In this document: in pieces, positions 55,476-64,000 of the stretch
How positions within the stretch are numbered: the stretch's first letter is position 1
Layout: every line of letters begins with the position of its first letter
From: Thermococcus sp. M39
Lineage (GTDB): Archaea > Methanobacteriota_B > Thermococci > Thermococcales > Thermococcaceae
Assembly: GCF_012027325.1 (NCBI RefSeq)
Contig: NZ_SNUG01000007.1
Coordinates: forward strand, 1-64,000
Reading direction: 5' to 3'
DNA length: 64,000 nt
Notes under the pieces: generated by a model
The model's input: only the letters and a program-made list of their open reading frames with translations
Databases searched by the model: none
What the model was told of the DNA's origin: nothing
Made by a program: the position numbers and the translations under genes

Positions 55476-55769
55476 ATGGGCTACACAATTTACTATAGAA
55501 TGGAATTTGGAGAGAGGAAAAGAGCTATAAAAGTGATAAAGCCAATTTTAGAAGAACTTGGCTTTACAGTATATGAAAAGGATGCAGAGATATTGATAAA
55601 ACCTCCAACTAACTCTGTGGAGCCAATGATAATTAAAGAAAAAGAATGGCTCTCCGTAAAGACCTACAAAAGACAGCCTTGGACTGGGATCTATAAGCTA
55701 CTGTTAGTTTCGCTATCTTCTTTTGCTTCCGTTGAGGCCTTTGATGATGAAGGCTGGTCGCTTAGATAA
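55476..55769 (+). CDS. Small conserved Thermococcales hypothetical protein
   Basis: The 97-residue protein begins MGYTIYYRMEFGERKR and is an alpha-beta protein with KPILEELGFTVYEKDAEIL and LSVKTYKRQPWTGIYKLLL. I do not know a function. A TATA-like AACTTTTTAAAG and GGGGATC before the ATG support expression. Its last 79 bases overlap the convergent DUF2101 gene. Confidence 0.65.
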   Translation: MGYTIYYRMEFGERKRAIKVIKPILEELGFTVYEKDAEILIKPPTNSVEPMIIKEKEWLSVKTYKRQPWTGIYKLLLVSLSSFASVEAFDDEGWSLR

Positions 55770-56458
55770 ACCTCGATTATTTTCGTCGGCACAGCTCCTC
55801 TAAGGGGTCTTTCCTCAACTAAAACTTTCACTACTCTTCCGATTTTCACATCTGGAACCTTATCAACCCAGTATTCACCGGGCTTAACATTTGCTCTAAT
55901 GTCATCATGAACACTTATTTTTACAACATTTTCTTTAATCTCCTCTATGACACCATAAGTCCAGTTTCTGCCGTATTTTGACTTAAAGTAAAAGCGGAAC
56001 ATCATAACTACAATGAAAACAAAAACAAGGTAGCCCAATGAATAATGAATACCTAAAGCAAATCTTTTCAGAAGTGAGTATCCAAAAAACGCTAGGAAGC
56101 CTATGACGCTGATTGAGTAATAGAACATTTGATACGGCTTATACTCGATGAAGAATTCTCTATACTTGCGGAATATTGTTCTCAAATAGAGGAAATACAC
56201 AACCGTTAAGGCAACCAAATATAACTCGTTTGGCAAGAAAACTACGAGGAGTAAGGATAGAAGCAAATAGAAGATAAAAGCTAACTGAAGCTTTAGAACT
56301 AATAATTCATGAACTGTAACTTTTCTTTTTACAACTTTCCTCAGAAGTTTAAAGGCCGGAGGCTTCTCTTGAGGTCTTGGATTTATGAATTCTCTTATCT
56401 TTTCCCATGCTGATTCTACAAACTCACCCACTTTATAAAATACCTCTTCAATATTCAT
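55691..56458 (-). CDS. DUF2101 membrane protein
   Basis: The 255-residue protein has a charged N-terminal region, four or five membrane spans (about 55-75, 80-100, 115-130, 140-165) and a C-terminal soluble beta-domain (GVIEEIKENVVKISVHDDIR, KPGEYWVDKVPDVKIGRVVKVLVEERPLRG) that looks like an OB/NfeD-like barrel, ending in a Ser/Glu-rich tail. This matches DUF2101. It follows the pilin-like operon by six bases with GGTGAAATCA before the ATG, so it is probably part of that unit. Confidence 0.78.
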   Translation of the reverse strand: MNIEEVFYKVGEFVESAWEKIREFINPRPQEKPPAFKLLRKVVKRKVTVHELLVLKLQLAFIFYLLLSLLLVVFLPNELYLVALTVVYFLYLRTIFRKYREFFIEYKPYQMFYYSISVIGFLAFFGYSLLKRFALGIHYSLGYLVFVFIVVMMFRFYFKSKYGRNWTYGVIEEIKENVVKISVHDDIRANVKPGEYWVDKVPDVKIGRVVKVLVEERPLRGAVPTKIIEVYLSDQPSSSKASTEAKEDSETNSSL

Positions 56459-56464
56459 TTGATT

Positions 56465-58840
56465 TCACCTCTGGAGTAAATCCTGAGCTCCTTGTGCTCC
56501 AAATATAGCTACAGCTGTCTGATTATCTAGGAAGAAATAAACACTACTCCTGTCTGGGCTGTCTGAGATCCCATAAACTCTATAGCCCGAAACCTTGGAA
56601 CCCCCTCCAAAGTAATATTGAAGGAAATAATAGTCAAAGCTCGTTTGACCTTCTTCTGGAGTTATTCCCAGCGTATTAAACAAATTAAATAGCTTTTCAT
56701 CGTAAGTCGCATGAGGTATCATAAAGCTTACTAATCCAATTGGATAATACTGGTCTCCATATTTAATTCCCAATTCATCCTGAATTTGATGAGCTAATGT
56801 CTCATACTCATCATGGTTTATAGTACTACCCTCTAAGCGCTCAAAGAAAGAGGGAGCATTGTAAATACCAAAGTAGCGTTGATCCATGATGCAGTTTATA
56901 AATGATTGTATATCATAAGCTCTTGCACCTGACCATGCTCGTGTAGTTGTCACTGTGGAAGAGGGTCTTGTTTCTATATTTTGGAAAGTCTCCACTGGGA
57001 GATTTTGAACATATTTCCTAATAAATATCCATTCAAACACAGCATCATTGTTATTGTTGTTATTGAAATTTACCATATAAAGATACTCTAGCGGGGCAGT
57101 ATAATGCCGTAAAAGTCCATCTGGATTCTCCCTCGCGGGATTCGGATAGTTGCTGTAGTCAGTGCCGTAATCCAGAAAATCCACATACGCACCATTAAGA
57201 TCAGGCTCTATAACCGCTTCATATGTATGGAGCCCCGTATCACCTCTTGCCCCGTCATTTGTTGAAGTTCCCTGTACCCGTATCCAGAACCACCACCACA
57301 AAATATAATACTCATCCCAGACCTCCAATGAATTTGAAATATCCACAGTATCATCAATGAAATAAACCCATTGAGGATTGCCATTTGAATCTGTCGTTTC
57401 AACATAGATCCCGCTGTCCCACTGTTGGTTGGTACTTCTCTTGCTTGGTTTCGCTCTAAATCTTATTGCAATATTGCCATTTATGTTTAATGAACTTAGA
57501 TCAAATTGCTTCTCGTTGCCATCCGGAATAATCTCTTCAGTATCGTGGAACCACTCAAATACTTTGTTCCCATTACCTCTCGTTGCATAAGCTGGATCAC
57601 TTCCGAAGTACATTGTATACTCCATTGAAGCCGTCGCCTTTATCCACACTATGGCTTTTGTACTACTCCAGTACTCAATCCAGAATGGAACTTCATTGCA
57701 TGTTCCTTTTTCAACAATCCTAATCGAGGCGTTATTCCCAATGCTATATATCTTGCCAAGAATACTTGTATCAGTTATTACAATTGGTATCTGATAGCCG
57801 TTATAATTAGAGAGACTTCCTCCACTGAGTGTGAGGTTAACTCTATATTCCAAGGAGGGATAACACCAATTAGTGTTCCCTCCATCACCCACATTTTCAA
57901 ACACTAAAACTCCCATATCATTTTCATTGAAAACACTTAGTGGGGAGGTTCTTACTCCATTTAACGTAGTATTAACAACAATTGGCACCGTAACATTTTG
58001 GTCAGGTTCATTCAATAAAACATAAGCCTTAGCACCTTCTCCAGGATAGTAATCCCCAAAGAATATTTTTTCTGCATCTACTGTTCGCGAGAGAAGTCCA
58101 ATTACGTGGGAAACTGTACTGCTGCCATTACCTTCCAAAACTTTAATTGGCTTTTCTAAAATCTCTGGAAATGAATACGGACAGGCTCTGATAGATCTAT
58201 AATACCTTCCCCCCGTCATTGCTGAAAACAGAGGATCTTCAAGATTTTGCAAATTGACTATAGAGTATATATAACCCCCATTGCTCGGTATTGAACCTGT
58301 ATACACTATTCTCCCAGAAACATCTTGAATAGTTATATTCGGTATTCTCGCTTTTATGACTATTCTGAAAGAGTCCAAAGGAGCTACTGTAAGCTCCATG
58401 CTACTTAGGATATCATTGATAGAAGGGAATACCTCAAAACCCTGTTTATTAAGTTCTTCAGTTATGTTCATAAGCCATTTTCTTAATGACTGGTCTCTCA
58501 TGACTCTGTTTGGATCATATCCTGCTAAACTTGGAGAAGTCCCTTCAAGAATTAAATCCCGGATTGTATTATTTACCATATATGTAGGAGATATGAAATT
58601 ACCAGTACCAGAGACATAATCAATAACAGCAACAATTGCTCTTTTTCCTGAAATCTCTAAAGCTTTTTGAAAATCCAATTCTAAATAAGAGGCGACTCTA
58701 TACGTTCTTTCAGCTTGAGTTCTTATGGTCTGGGCTTGAATCACCTGGGAAGAAACATCCTCATAAGTAGCCAGAAGCAGAAGGAGTGGAATTAAAAGCA
58801 ATAAAACTACAGAATTTAAGAAAAAACCTCTCCTCTTCAT
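56465..58840 (-). CDS. Large pilin-like surface protein with DUF2341 domain
   Basis: The 791-residue protein starts MKRRGFFLNSVVLLLLIPLL, a basic leader plus hydrophobic helix like a class III (pilin) signal. The large exported part contains a DUF2341-type region in the middle (LTLSGGSLSNYNGYQIPIVI, PFWIEYWSSTKAIVWIKA, YTMYFGSDPAYATRGNG), followed by a concanavalin-like segment with many Asn/Thr, and numerous N-glycosylation sequons. The ATG overlaps the stop of the preceding gene by one base. It could be a tip adhesin or an S-layer-linked fibre protein; carbohydrate binding is inferred only from the domain. Confidence 0.75.
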   Translation of the reverse strand: MKRRGFFLNSVVLLLLIPLLLLLATYEDVSSQVIQAQTIRTQAERTYRVASYLELDFQKALEISGKRAIVAVIDYVSGTGNFISPTYMVNNTIRDLILEGTSPSLAGYDPNRVMRDQSLRKWLMNITEELNKQGFEVFPSINDILSSMELTVAPLDSFRIVIKARIPNITIQDVSGRIVYTGSIPSNGGYIYSIVNLQNLEDPLFSAMTGGRYYRSIRACPYSFPEILEKPIKVLEGNGSSTVSHVIGLLSRTVDAEKIFFGDYYPGEGAKAYVLLNEPDQNVTVPIVVNTTLNGVRTSPLSVFNENDMGVLVFENVGDGGNTNWCYPSLEYRVNLTLSGGSLSNYNGYQIPIVITDTSILGKIYSIGNNASIRIVEKGTCNEVPFWIEYWSSTKAIVWIKATASMEYTMYFGSDPAYATRGNGNKVFEWFHDTEEIIPDGNEKQFDLSSLNINGNIAIRFRAKPSKRSTNQQWDSGIYVETTDSNGNPQWVYFIDDTVDISNSLEVWDEYYILWWWFWIRVQGTSTNDGARGDTGLHTYEAVIEPDLNGAYVDFLDYGTDYSNYPNPARENPDGLLRHYTAPLEYLYMVNFNNNNNNDAVFEWIFIRKYVQNLPVETFQNIETRPSSTVTTTRAWSGARAYDIQSFINCIMDQRYFGIYNAPSFFERLEGSTINHDEYETLAHQIQDELGIKYGDQYYPIGLVSFMIPHATYDEKLFNLFNTLGITPEEGQTSFDYYFLQYYFGGGSKVSGYRVYGISDSPDRSSVYFFLDNQTAVAIFGAQGAQDLLQR

Positions 58841-61020
58841 TATTGTTCCCTCCATACTCTCAATGTAATTGTTATTGGTTTAAGCAACCCAGGAATATCC
58901 CCCATTGAGGCAAATTCAATATTAACATCCGATGGAAGTTCAATCAGTAGGGGGTTTGTACTTGTACCATCTCCTCCAAGGTTATTAAACAACCTTATTA
59001 TTGCATCATCGACAGCATATGTATCTCTTCCAGTCATTAAGTCTGCCACAGTTACACTGCAATATGGATCATTTCCTGCAAGAACATGTCCCACATTTGG
59101 ATTTTTAGAATCTCCCCAATAGTATGTTATATTGTACCCATTGCATCCACTTCTAATGAGTTTTGGAAATACGTCTCCATAGCCAGCGTAGGCTTGGATT
59201 ATGTACGTAAACTCACCGGAGGACAACTCCTTCGCAATTTCGTACGCTGTATCAGTATAGGCATGTATATAGTTAATTCCTGAGGCAAAAACGGGATCAA
59301 TTGGATTCCCATTAACATCTTTAGTCAGAGGACTTATTCCTATAAAGGAAATACTATTCGAGCTATCCCAGATTTTAGTCACTGTAATATTGGGATTGCT
59401 TATCTCTACTGTCATGTGAGTATTCAGATCATCAACATTGTAGAGGATTATAAAATGAAACTTCGTCCATACCGGGGATACCCTCTGAGGGATAACATAA
59501 CCCCACGTTAAATCCCTACATAGAGTGACCTCATATGTTGAATTGTATTTACAATTTGATGAGTCCATTATATCACTAGAGGTTACCTGCTTTGTTAGAT
59601 CAATGGAATAGGGAGTCAATATTACAGGATTAAATATATAATCAATTTCAATATATGAATTCTCACCATCAAGCTGTAATGGAGGATCTAGATTTCTAAG
59701 AGAGCTACCAGCCGTAACTATTATGTAGGGATAAGTCTGTGAAAGTGCAGAGTAATTTGCATTTGCCGAAATTGTGGCATTGTCCCACACAAATACTCCC
59801 GGTGAAATTTCTCTTCCAGTTCCGATGTAGTATCCATCGACATATAGCACGGGCTTTACACCACTTGGGAAATTTTTAAAAGTCAATTGAACTTTCATGT
59901 AAGTCAAATTCCCAGGTATAAATATTGCCCTACCGAGATATAGGGGTAAGTGATATGATGTAACATTGTCGAAATAAAATCTCTTCTGATACCTAAATGT
60001 CGTGAAGGATGAAGTTGTGTATGAGATTGATATAAAGTTATTCACTATACCTGCAGTGTACATAGGATTATATTCACCAGCCGGATTGTATACCCTAATT
60101 TCGAAAACATGCTGTTTTAGGTTTGAATGTTTCAAAAGTATCTCAAGCATATTGCATGTCTCTGGATTGTTGGGATCATTATCTACAAGTATCTCCCATT
60201 TTTTCACATCAATCCATTGATTTGCTTTGAACTGACCACAGGTAACACCTTCTCCATCAATATACAATTGCATTTTAGTGTAATATGTAGTGTAATGATA
60301 TGTTACTTCAGCCCATTTGGGAAGAGGCAACCAACGCACCTCAGTTATGTTAACATCCGACGGCAAGATACTGTCATGAGGAACAGGTTGTTTAATTGTT
60401 AAATAATCAGTTGTTGTCCACCCAGGTGCTTCATAGTACATGCCAACATAGGTATATTCCGTTTCCTTGCTCCCTAATTTAGTTAGAAATGCTCTTGCCA
60501 TATATCCTCTAGGAGTTTGATTATACGCATAACCACTCAAAGTTAATGTAGCAGTAGAGACATCGGAAGTGCTTAAATAATTTGCCTCGATTTTCCTCAA
60601 ATAGGGACTTGTATAGTTGTTTATCAGCAGTTCATAGTTGTAGCCCTTCAGTGTGTTGTTCAGAATATACCCAAGGATTACCTCAGCTTTATGCCGTAAA
60701 TCTGCAGATGGGTATAACGGCTCAGTAGCCCAATATGTGGCAACTATTTCCAAAGGACTCATATCTGGAGAAACGAGAGTGGTATTTAAAGTTCCATCAG
60801 CAAGCCACTCTTCAATTTTCTGAGGCGGCACTAGTTCCTTTAAACTGACAGTTCTAAGAGTTGTTAATGTATCTTCAGCTATGTACTTGCTCTGTTCTCT
60901 CATATAGGTGGTATATACTTGAGTATTATCCTCTATCGCAACTATGCTCATCACAAATATCATAACCAGAAGCAATGAGAGCAATGCATCTAGAGGGAAT
61001 ACAAATCCTCTCCTCCTCAT
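58840..61020 (-). CDS. Large pilin-like surface protein
   Basis: The 726-residue protein begins MRRRGFVFPLDALLSLLLVM, the basic-G-x-x-x-LDALL pattern shared with the next gene upstream. The exported part is rich in Tyr, Thr and Asn with many sequons, and contains beta-rich stretches such as YMKVQLTFKNFPSGVKPVLY. The C-terminal region (SGEFTYIIQAYAGYGDVFP, VTVADLMTGRDTYAVDDAI) resembles a repeated surface domain. I do not recognise a named domain. Its ATG overlaps the stop of the preceding gene (ATGA). Confidence 0.72.
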   Translation of the reverse strand: MRRRGFVFPLDALLSLLLVMIFVMSIVAIEDNTQVYTTYMREQSKYIAEDTLTTLRTVSLKELVPPQKIEEWLADGTLNTTLVSPDMSPLEIVATYWATEPLYPSADLRHKAEVILGYILNNTLKGYNYELLINNYTSPYLRKIEANYLSTSDVSTATLTLSGYAYNQTPRGYMARAFLTKLGSKETEYTYVGMYYEAPGWTTTDYLTIKQPVPHDSILPSDVNITEVRWLPLPKWAEVTYHYTTYYTKMQLYIDGEGVTCGQFKANQWIDVKKWEILVDNDPNNPETCNMLEILLKHSNLKQHVFEIRVYNPAGEYNPMYTAGIVNNFISISYTTSSFTTFRYQKRFYFDNVTSYHLPLYLGRAIFIPGNLTYMKVQLTFKNFPSGVKPVLYVDGYYIGTGREISPGVFVWDNATISANANYSALSQTYPYIIVTAGSSLRNLDPPLQLDGENSYIEIDYIFNPVILTPYSIDLTKQVTSSDIMDSSNCKYNSTYEVTLCRDLTWGYVIPQRVSPVWTKFHFIILYNVDDLNTHMTVEISNPNITVTKIWDSSNSISFIGISPLTKDVNGNPIDPVFASGINYIHAYTDTAYEIAKELSSGEFTYIIQAYAGYGDVFPKLIRSGCNGYNITYYWGDSKNPNVGHVLAGNDPYCSVTVADLMTGRDTYAVDDAIIRLFNNLGGDGTSTNPLLIELPSDVNIEFASMGDIPGLLKPITITLRVWREQ

Positions 61021-62471
61021 CTGTCATCCCACACCCAGAGCTTTATTAGAACTGGCTCAAACTTCGGCTCCAAGAGCAAACCGATATTGCCTAGATCTCT
61101 CAAAATCACATTTCCACTAAAGTTATTTTCATAGAGCCAGAATTCCACAGGTTTTGCACCATTTTCTGGATTAAACTCACCAAATATGTCCTCCCAAGGT
61201 ATCATAATAGTAGTTGTGTTTCCTTCATAGGACTTTACAATGTTTTGTGTTCCCTCTTTCCAAGCCAAAACCGCTGTAACATTCGAGTTAGAGGAATCCT
61301 TTTTAATCAATAATCCCTTTGGAATTTCACCATCTAATACAACGAATGTCACATTGCCTGCCTCTTGAGGAACTTCAATCTCAAGATAAGCATAGCTAGG
61401 AACACTTTGCTTAAGTTTTCCAACTATTAGCTCCTTCTTTTGGTTTTGCATTATTTCTAGGGTTTTATTATAAATCAACTTTGCAACTACAAAGCTTCTC
61501 TCTTGGTATTCAATCCAAGGTGAAGCTTTCTTAGATTCAATAATAGTGTCAGTATCGTTAATAACAGTTCCATTAATGATAGCAAAGCTAAAAGTTGGTT
61601 CTGACGAATTGGTAGGGTATATAAACTTCGATGAGATTGATAAATCTCCCGAACTTTCAGCTTGGAATTTAACTCTGACATTACCTTGACCAACAACCTT
61701 AAACTCGTAAGGACATGACCCCCCGCCATAATTCATTTCAATGTTACTTCCTTGACCGATATTAACATTCAATATCTCAATCGTCACTATAGTGCCCGGG
61801 GGTAAATTATAGCTTGCTTGAACTCCCTGTCTTATTGCAGATACATAGATTGTTTCATTTGTTTCGAAGCTCAAAATATCTCCAACTGCTAAATCCACTT
61901 TTGCACCTTGTACAAGGGTACATATATCCTCATTTTCATAAACTCCTCCTTCCTTATTAAGGATGACCCATCTAACATTAAAGGCTCTACCATTCTCCCC
62001 TTCTATTTTTAAGTTGACGCCTCCAGAGCCAGAAGAACTCTCCAGAACTACATTAATTATTTCCGGAAAACTTCCACTCACACTAACATTCTTTGTCGTT
62101 AGGTAAAACTCTAGCTGAAAGTCCTTCCACTCGCTCAAGTTTACAAGACTATTCTTAATATTGACAACATTATTTATTGATGAATTTAACTTCATAAGCT
62201 TATCATAATCCAAGGCATGAGAATATTCGGTGCTTCTTAGCCCAACAACTTTAACTGTCGTCACACTTTCTTCCCAATCTTTTGGGTATCCCGGACTTTT
62301 CGTCAGGATATCAAGCATATTATTAGCTATGTTAGCTCTATCATACCACTCAACTAAATTCGTAATCTCAGCTTTTATCATATCGTTTGCATTTATAACT
62401 ACACCAATAACCATGATAACAATTACAAGCGAAAGTAAAGCATCTAAAGATAAAATTTGACCTCTCTTCAT
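61017..62471 (-). CDS. Pilin-like protein, medium size
   Basis: The 484-residue protein begins MKRGQILSLDALLSLVIVIM, a class III signal with the probable cut between G and Q. It is then extracellular and beta-rich with many N-x-S/T sites (VSGSFPEIINVVLESSSGSG, FEAESS-like segments, a Gly-rich GSGGVNLKIEGENG). It is likely an unusually long minor pilin. The ATG overlaps the previous stop codon (ATGA). Confidence 0.72.
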   Translation of the reverse strand: MKRGQILSLDALLSLVIVIMVIGVVINANDMIKAEITNLVEWYDRANIANNMLDILTKSPGYPKDWEESVTTVKVVGLRSTEYSHALDYDKLMKLNSSINNVVNIKNSLVNLSEWKDFQLEFYLTTKNVSVSGSFPEIINVVLESSSGSGGVNLKIEGENGRAFNVRWVILNKEGGVYENEDICTLVQGAKVDLAVGDILSFETNETIYVSAIRQGVQASYNLPPGTIVTIEILNVNIGQGSNIEMNYGGGSCPYEFKVVGQGNVRVKFQAESSGDLSISSKFIYPTNSSEPTFSFAIINGTVINDTDTIIESKKASPWIEYQERSFVVAKLIYNKTLEIMQNQKKELIVGKLKQSVPSYAYLEIEVPQEAGNVTFVVLDGEIPKGLLIKKDSSNSNVTAVLAWKEGTQNIVKSYEGNTTTIMIPWEDIFGEFNPENGAKPVEFWLYENNFSGNVILRDLGNIGLLLEPKFEPVLIKLWVWDDR

Positions 62472-62938
62472 CTTTCTACCCTCACAGCAATATTTACTAT
62501 AGTGTCTCCATAGACTAGAGTTCCATTTGAAAGAGCTAGGTTTGTCGTTGTACTCAAGTCATGCACAATAAAACTCTCAATTGCAGAAGCTAAAGTTTCA
62601 TTGTCTATAGCAGAATAGGGAGTTGTCAAGACAACTGTAATTGTTATAGTGTTGTTAAGTTGTGAAGTTTCAAGTCTGAGCACTCTTAGATTTGGGTTAA
62701 CTCCGTTTAATCTTTCAAGAGCAGGATTTAAGACAGAATACCTTGGATCATCTGTAAACACACCCATATTTAGATAATCACAAGCACGAGAAGCTGAGGC
62801 TCTAACATAAGTAACTACAGAAGTTACCTTATTTTCTTCAAAATAGGAAGGTACAACTAATGCAATGCCTAAGAGGATTATACCTGCAATGAACATCATT
62901 TCAAGAGCAGTTTGGGCTTTATTTTTCGACCTTAACAT
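62468..62938 (-). CDS. Small pilin-like protein
   Basis: The 156-residue protein starts MLRSKNKAQTALEMMFIAGI, with KAQ-TALE corresponding to the QXSXE core of archaeal class III signal peptides. A single N-terminal helix and a beta-rich head follow, as in minor pilins. I chose ATG 62938 over one seven codons upstream, because GGGATG lies four bases before it. It overlaps the upstream gene by 20 bases. Confidence 0.72.
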   Translation of the reverse strand: MLRSKNKAQTALEMMFIAGIILLGIALVVPSYFEENKVTSVVTYVRASASRACDYLNMGVFTDDPRYSVLNPALERLNGVNPNLRVLRLETSQLNNTITITVVLTTPYSAIDNETLASAIESFIVHDLSTTTNLALSNGTLVYGDTIVNIAVRVER

Positions 62939-63350
62939 AGAGCATCCCTTCAGTTTCATTGTAGTAAGCTACAAGCCAAAATTTTTCACCACTATTTAAG
63001 GTTACAGCAGAGTCATACAATGGCACAGTTGAATTTTTTGTAATCCAAAAGCTCCTACCATTAACTGTCGCATTTACTATTATCCTATTTGTTGTGCCAT
63101 CGAAAATAATCCTAATTGTTCCACCATTTAAATCTGGAGCAACCTCTCTTATCTTATACCCTTCTCCAATTGCATAAACCTTAGCAGTATGATCCACCAA
63201 TGTAGAAGAGAACAGCTTAACTTTTGTAATGGTATCAAAGCTCTCAGCATGACTAATCTCACTGGTGGCTAGGTAAGTGATATTTGTAAGAGTTACCGTT
63301 ATTAACAAGACTGCAAATAAAAGGTCAAGACTTAATTGGCCTCTTTTCAT
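62919..63350 (-). CDS. Small pilin-like protein
   Basis: The 143-residue protein begins MKRGQLSLDLLFAVLLITV: RGQ-LSLD is a good class III signal. Its head has sequons NGT-like NATVNGRSFWI and NETEG. The ATG at 63350 follows GGTGGATGAGG. It probably forms part of the same filament. Confidence 0.74.
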   Translation of the reverse strand: MKRGQLSLDLLFAVLLITVTLTNITYLATSEISHAESFDTITKVKLFSSTLVDHTAKVYAIGEGYKIREVAPDLNGGTIRIIFDGTTNRIIVNATVNGRSFWITKNSTVPLYDSAVTLNSGEKFWLVAYYNETEGMLYVKVEK

Positions 63351-63352
63351 CC

Positions 63353-63964
63353 TCATCCACCGGGATCTATGTTTATTCTAAGCTCACCAGTCGTTACATT
63401 AAGTGCCCAAGTATTACCATTTCCAGGAATCCATTCAACAATAATTACGAGATTTGTAGGGAGCTGATCTGGATTTGCAATCAAAATGCCGTTAACTGTA
63501 CTCCCATTATAAATAGCGATTCCAATTGGTGTGAAATTCGTACTCCCCATGAGATTAGTTTCATATAAAGATCGGCTCCAAAAAGTGTTTTTTGCAGTAC
63601 CTGATGTCACAAGAGTGTTATCGGTTGTATCAATAATCCCAACATAGGTTCCATTGAGATAAGTTATGAATATCTCAGGATCCCCACTTAAGTTAAAGGA
63701 TTTTTTCAAGTAATTTTCATCACTGAGATATCTTAAAGTAACATAAGTTGTCGCCTTAGAACCTGGACCTTGAGCATAGACTTGTGAAATTGTATTTGAA
63801 ATAGAATTGGCAAAGCTCTTGGCTTCTAAACTAACTTGAACGCGAAGGAGTTCCGAGGATTGTGAACCTTGATTAAAAGTAACATTTTCTACAGAATAAG
63901 CCAACAGTATGAGCATTATGCCAAATATCAGCATAAACTCTAATGATATCTGCGCCTTTTTCAT
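63353..63964 (-). CDS. Pilin-like protein with class III signal peptide
   Basis: The 203-residue protein starts MKKAQISLEFMLIFGIMLIL, a textbook QXSXEF class III signal cut before Gln by the archaeal prepilin peptidase. The head domain contains several N-x-S/T sequons. It is the first gene of the six-pilin operon within this window; the ATG at 63964 follows GGGAGTGAGATAC, and a TATA-like TTATATGTTATAA lies at the window edge, so this may be the promoter. Confidence 0.78.
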   Translation of the reverse strand: MKKAQISLEFMLIFGIMLILLAYSVENVTFNQGSQSSELLRVQVSLEAKSFANSISNTISQVYAQGPGSKATTYVTLRYLSDENYLKKSFNLSGDPEIFITYLNGTYVGIIDTTDNTLVTSGTAKNTFWSRSLYETNLMGSTNFTPIGIAIYNGSTVNGILIANPDQLPTNLVIIVEWIPGNGNTWALNVTTGELRINIDPGG

Positions 63965-64000
63965 GTATCTCACTCCCCTACTCTCACTTATAACATATAA

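Overview
The window is chromosomal DNA of a hyperthermophilic archaeon of the order Thermococcales, most likely a low-GC Thermococcus. The evidence is the set of families (DUF257, DUF835, thermosome, archaeal EF-1beta, PurP/PurO, Taw3, class III signal-peptide pilins), ribosome binding sites of the GAGGTGAT type a few bases before start codons, archaeal TATA boxes, and a box C/D sRNA. Many start codons below lie a few codons inside the longest open frame, because the Shine-Dalgarno GGTGA itself contains a GTG.

Layout. 1-2.7 kb: a sugar nucleotidyltransferase and an AAA ATPase of the DUF4143 type, the latter flanked by two copies of a 58-bp double-hairpin repeat. 2.7-8.3 kb: an eight-gene minus-strand operon for sulfate activation (RHH protein, Sat, DHH phosphoesterase, alkaline-phosphatase-superfamily enzyme, a DUF4258/DUF2283 pair, APS kinase, TauE permease). 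8.3-12.4 kb: an accessory region with two paralogous divergent modules (putative winged-helix protein plus DUF257 protein) sharing a palindrome, a membrane DUF835 protein, a candidate structured RNA, a duplicated 3' fragment of the first gene and a TnpB-type right-end remnant. 12.4-25.3 kb: two tRNAs, an SF1 helicase, a subtilisin-like protease, Taw3, thermosome, class III ribonucleotide reductase (NrdD with an intein, plus NrdG), a TPR protein, EF-1beta, a zinc-ribbon protein, a C/D sRNA and a 24-residue membrane peptide.

25.6-55.3 kb is a dense biosynthetic island. Purines: GuaB, PurL, PurQ, PurS, PurP, PurD, PurE, PurT, PurM, PurC, PurF, PurO, both GuaA subunits, two further PurP paralogs and a second PurC; PurB is not in the window. 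NAD: NadB-NadA-NadC. Riboflavin: a bacterial-type RibD-RibE-RibBA-RibH set. Thiamine precursors: ThiC and Thi4. PLP: PdxS-PdxT. Several of these units carry clear palindromes at or near the promoter, suggesting separate repressors for each pathway.

55.4-64 kb: a small hypothetical gene, then a minus-strand operon of six overlapping genes whose products all begin with pilin-like leaders, two of them very large, ending in a DUF2101 membrane protein.

The parts least explained by known annotation are the structured RNA at 10711-10889 (with a diverged second copy at 1-83), the twin DUF257 modules, the tiny regulated membrane peptide at 25232-25306, and the giant minor-pilin operon. All calls rest on reading the sequence; no database search was run.
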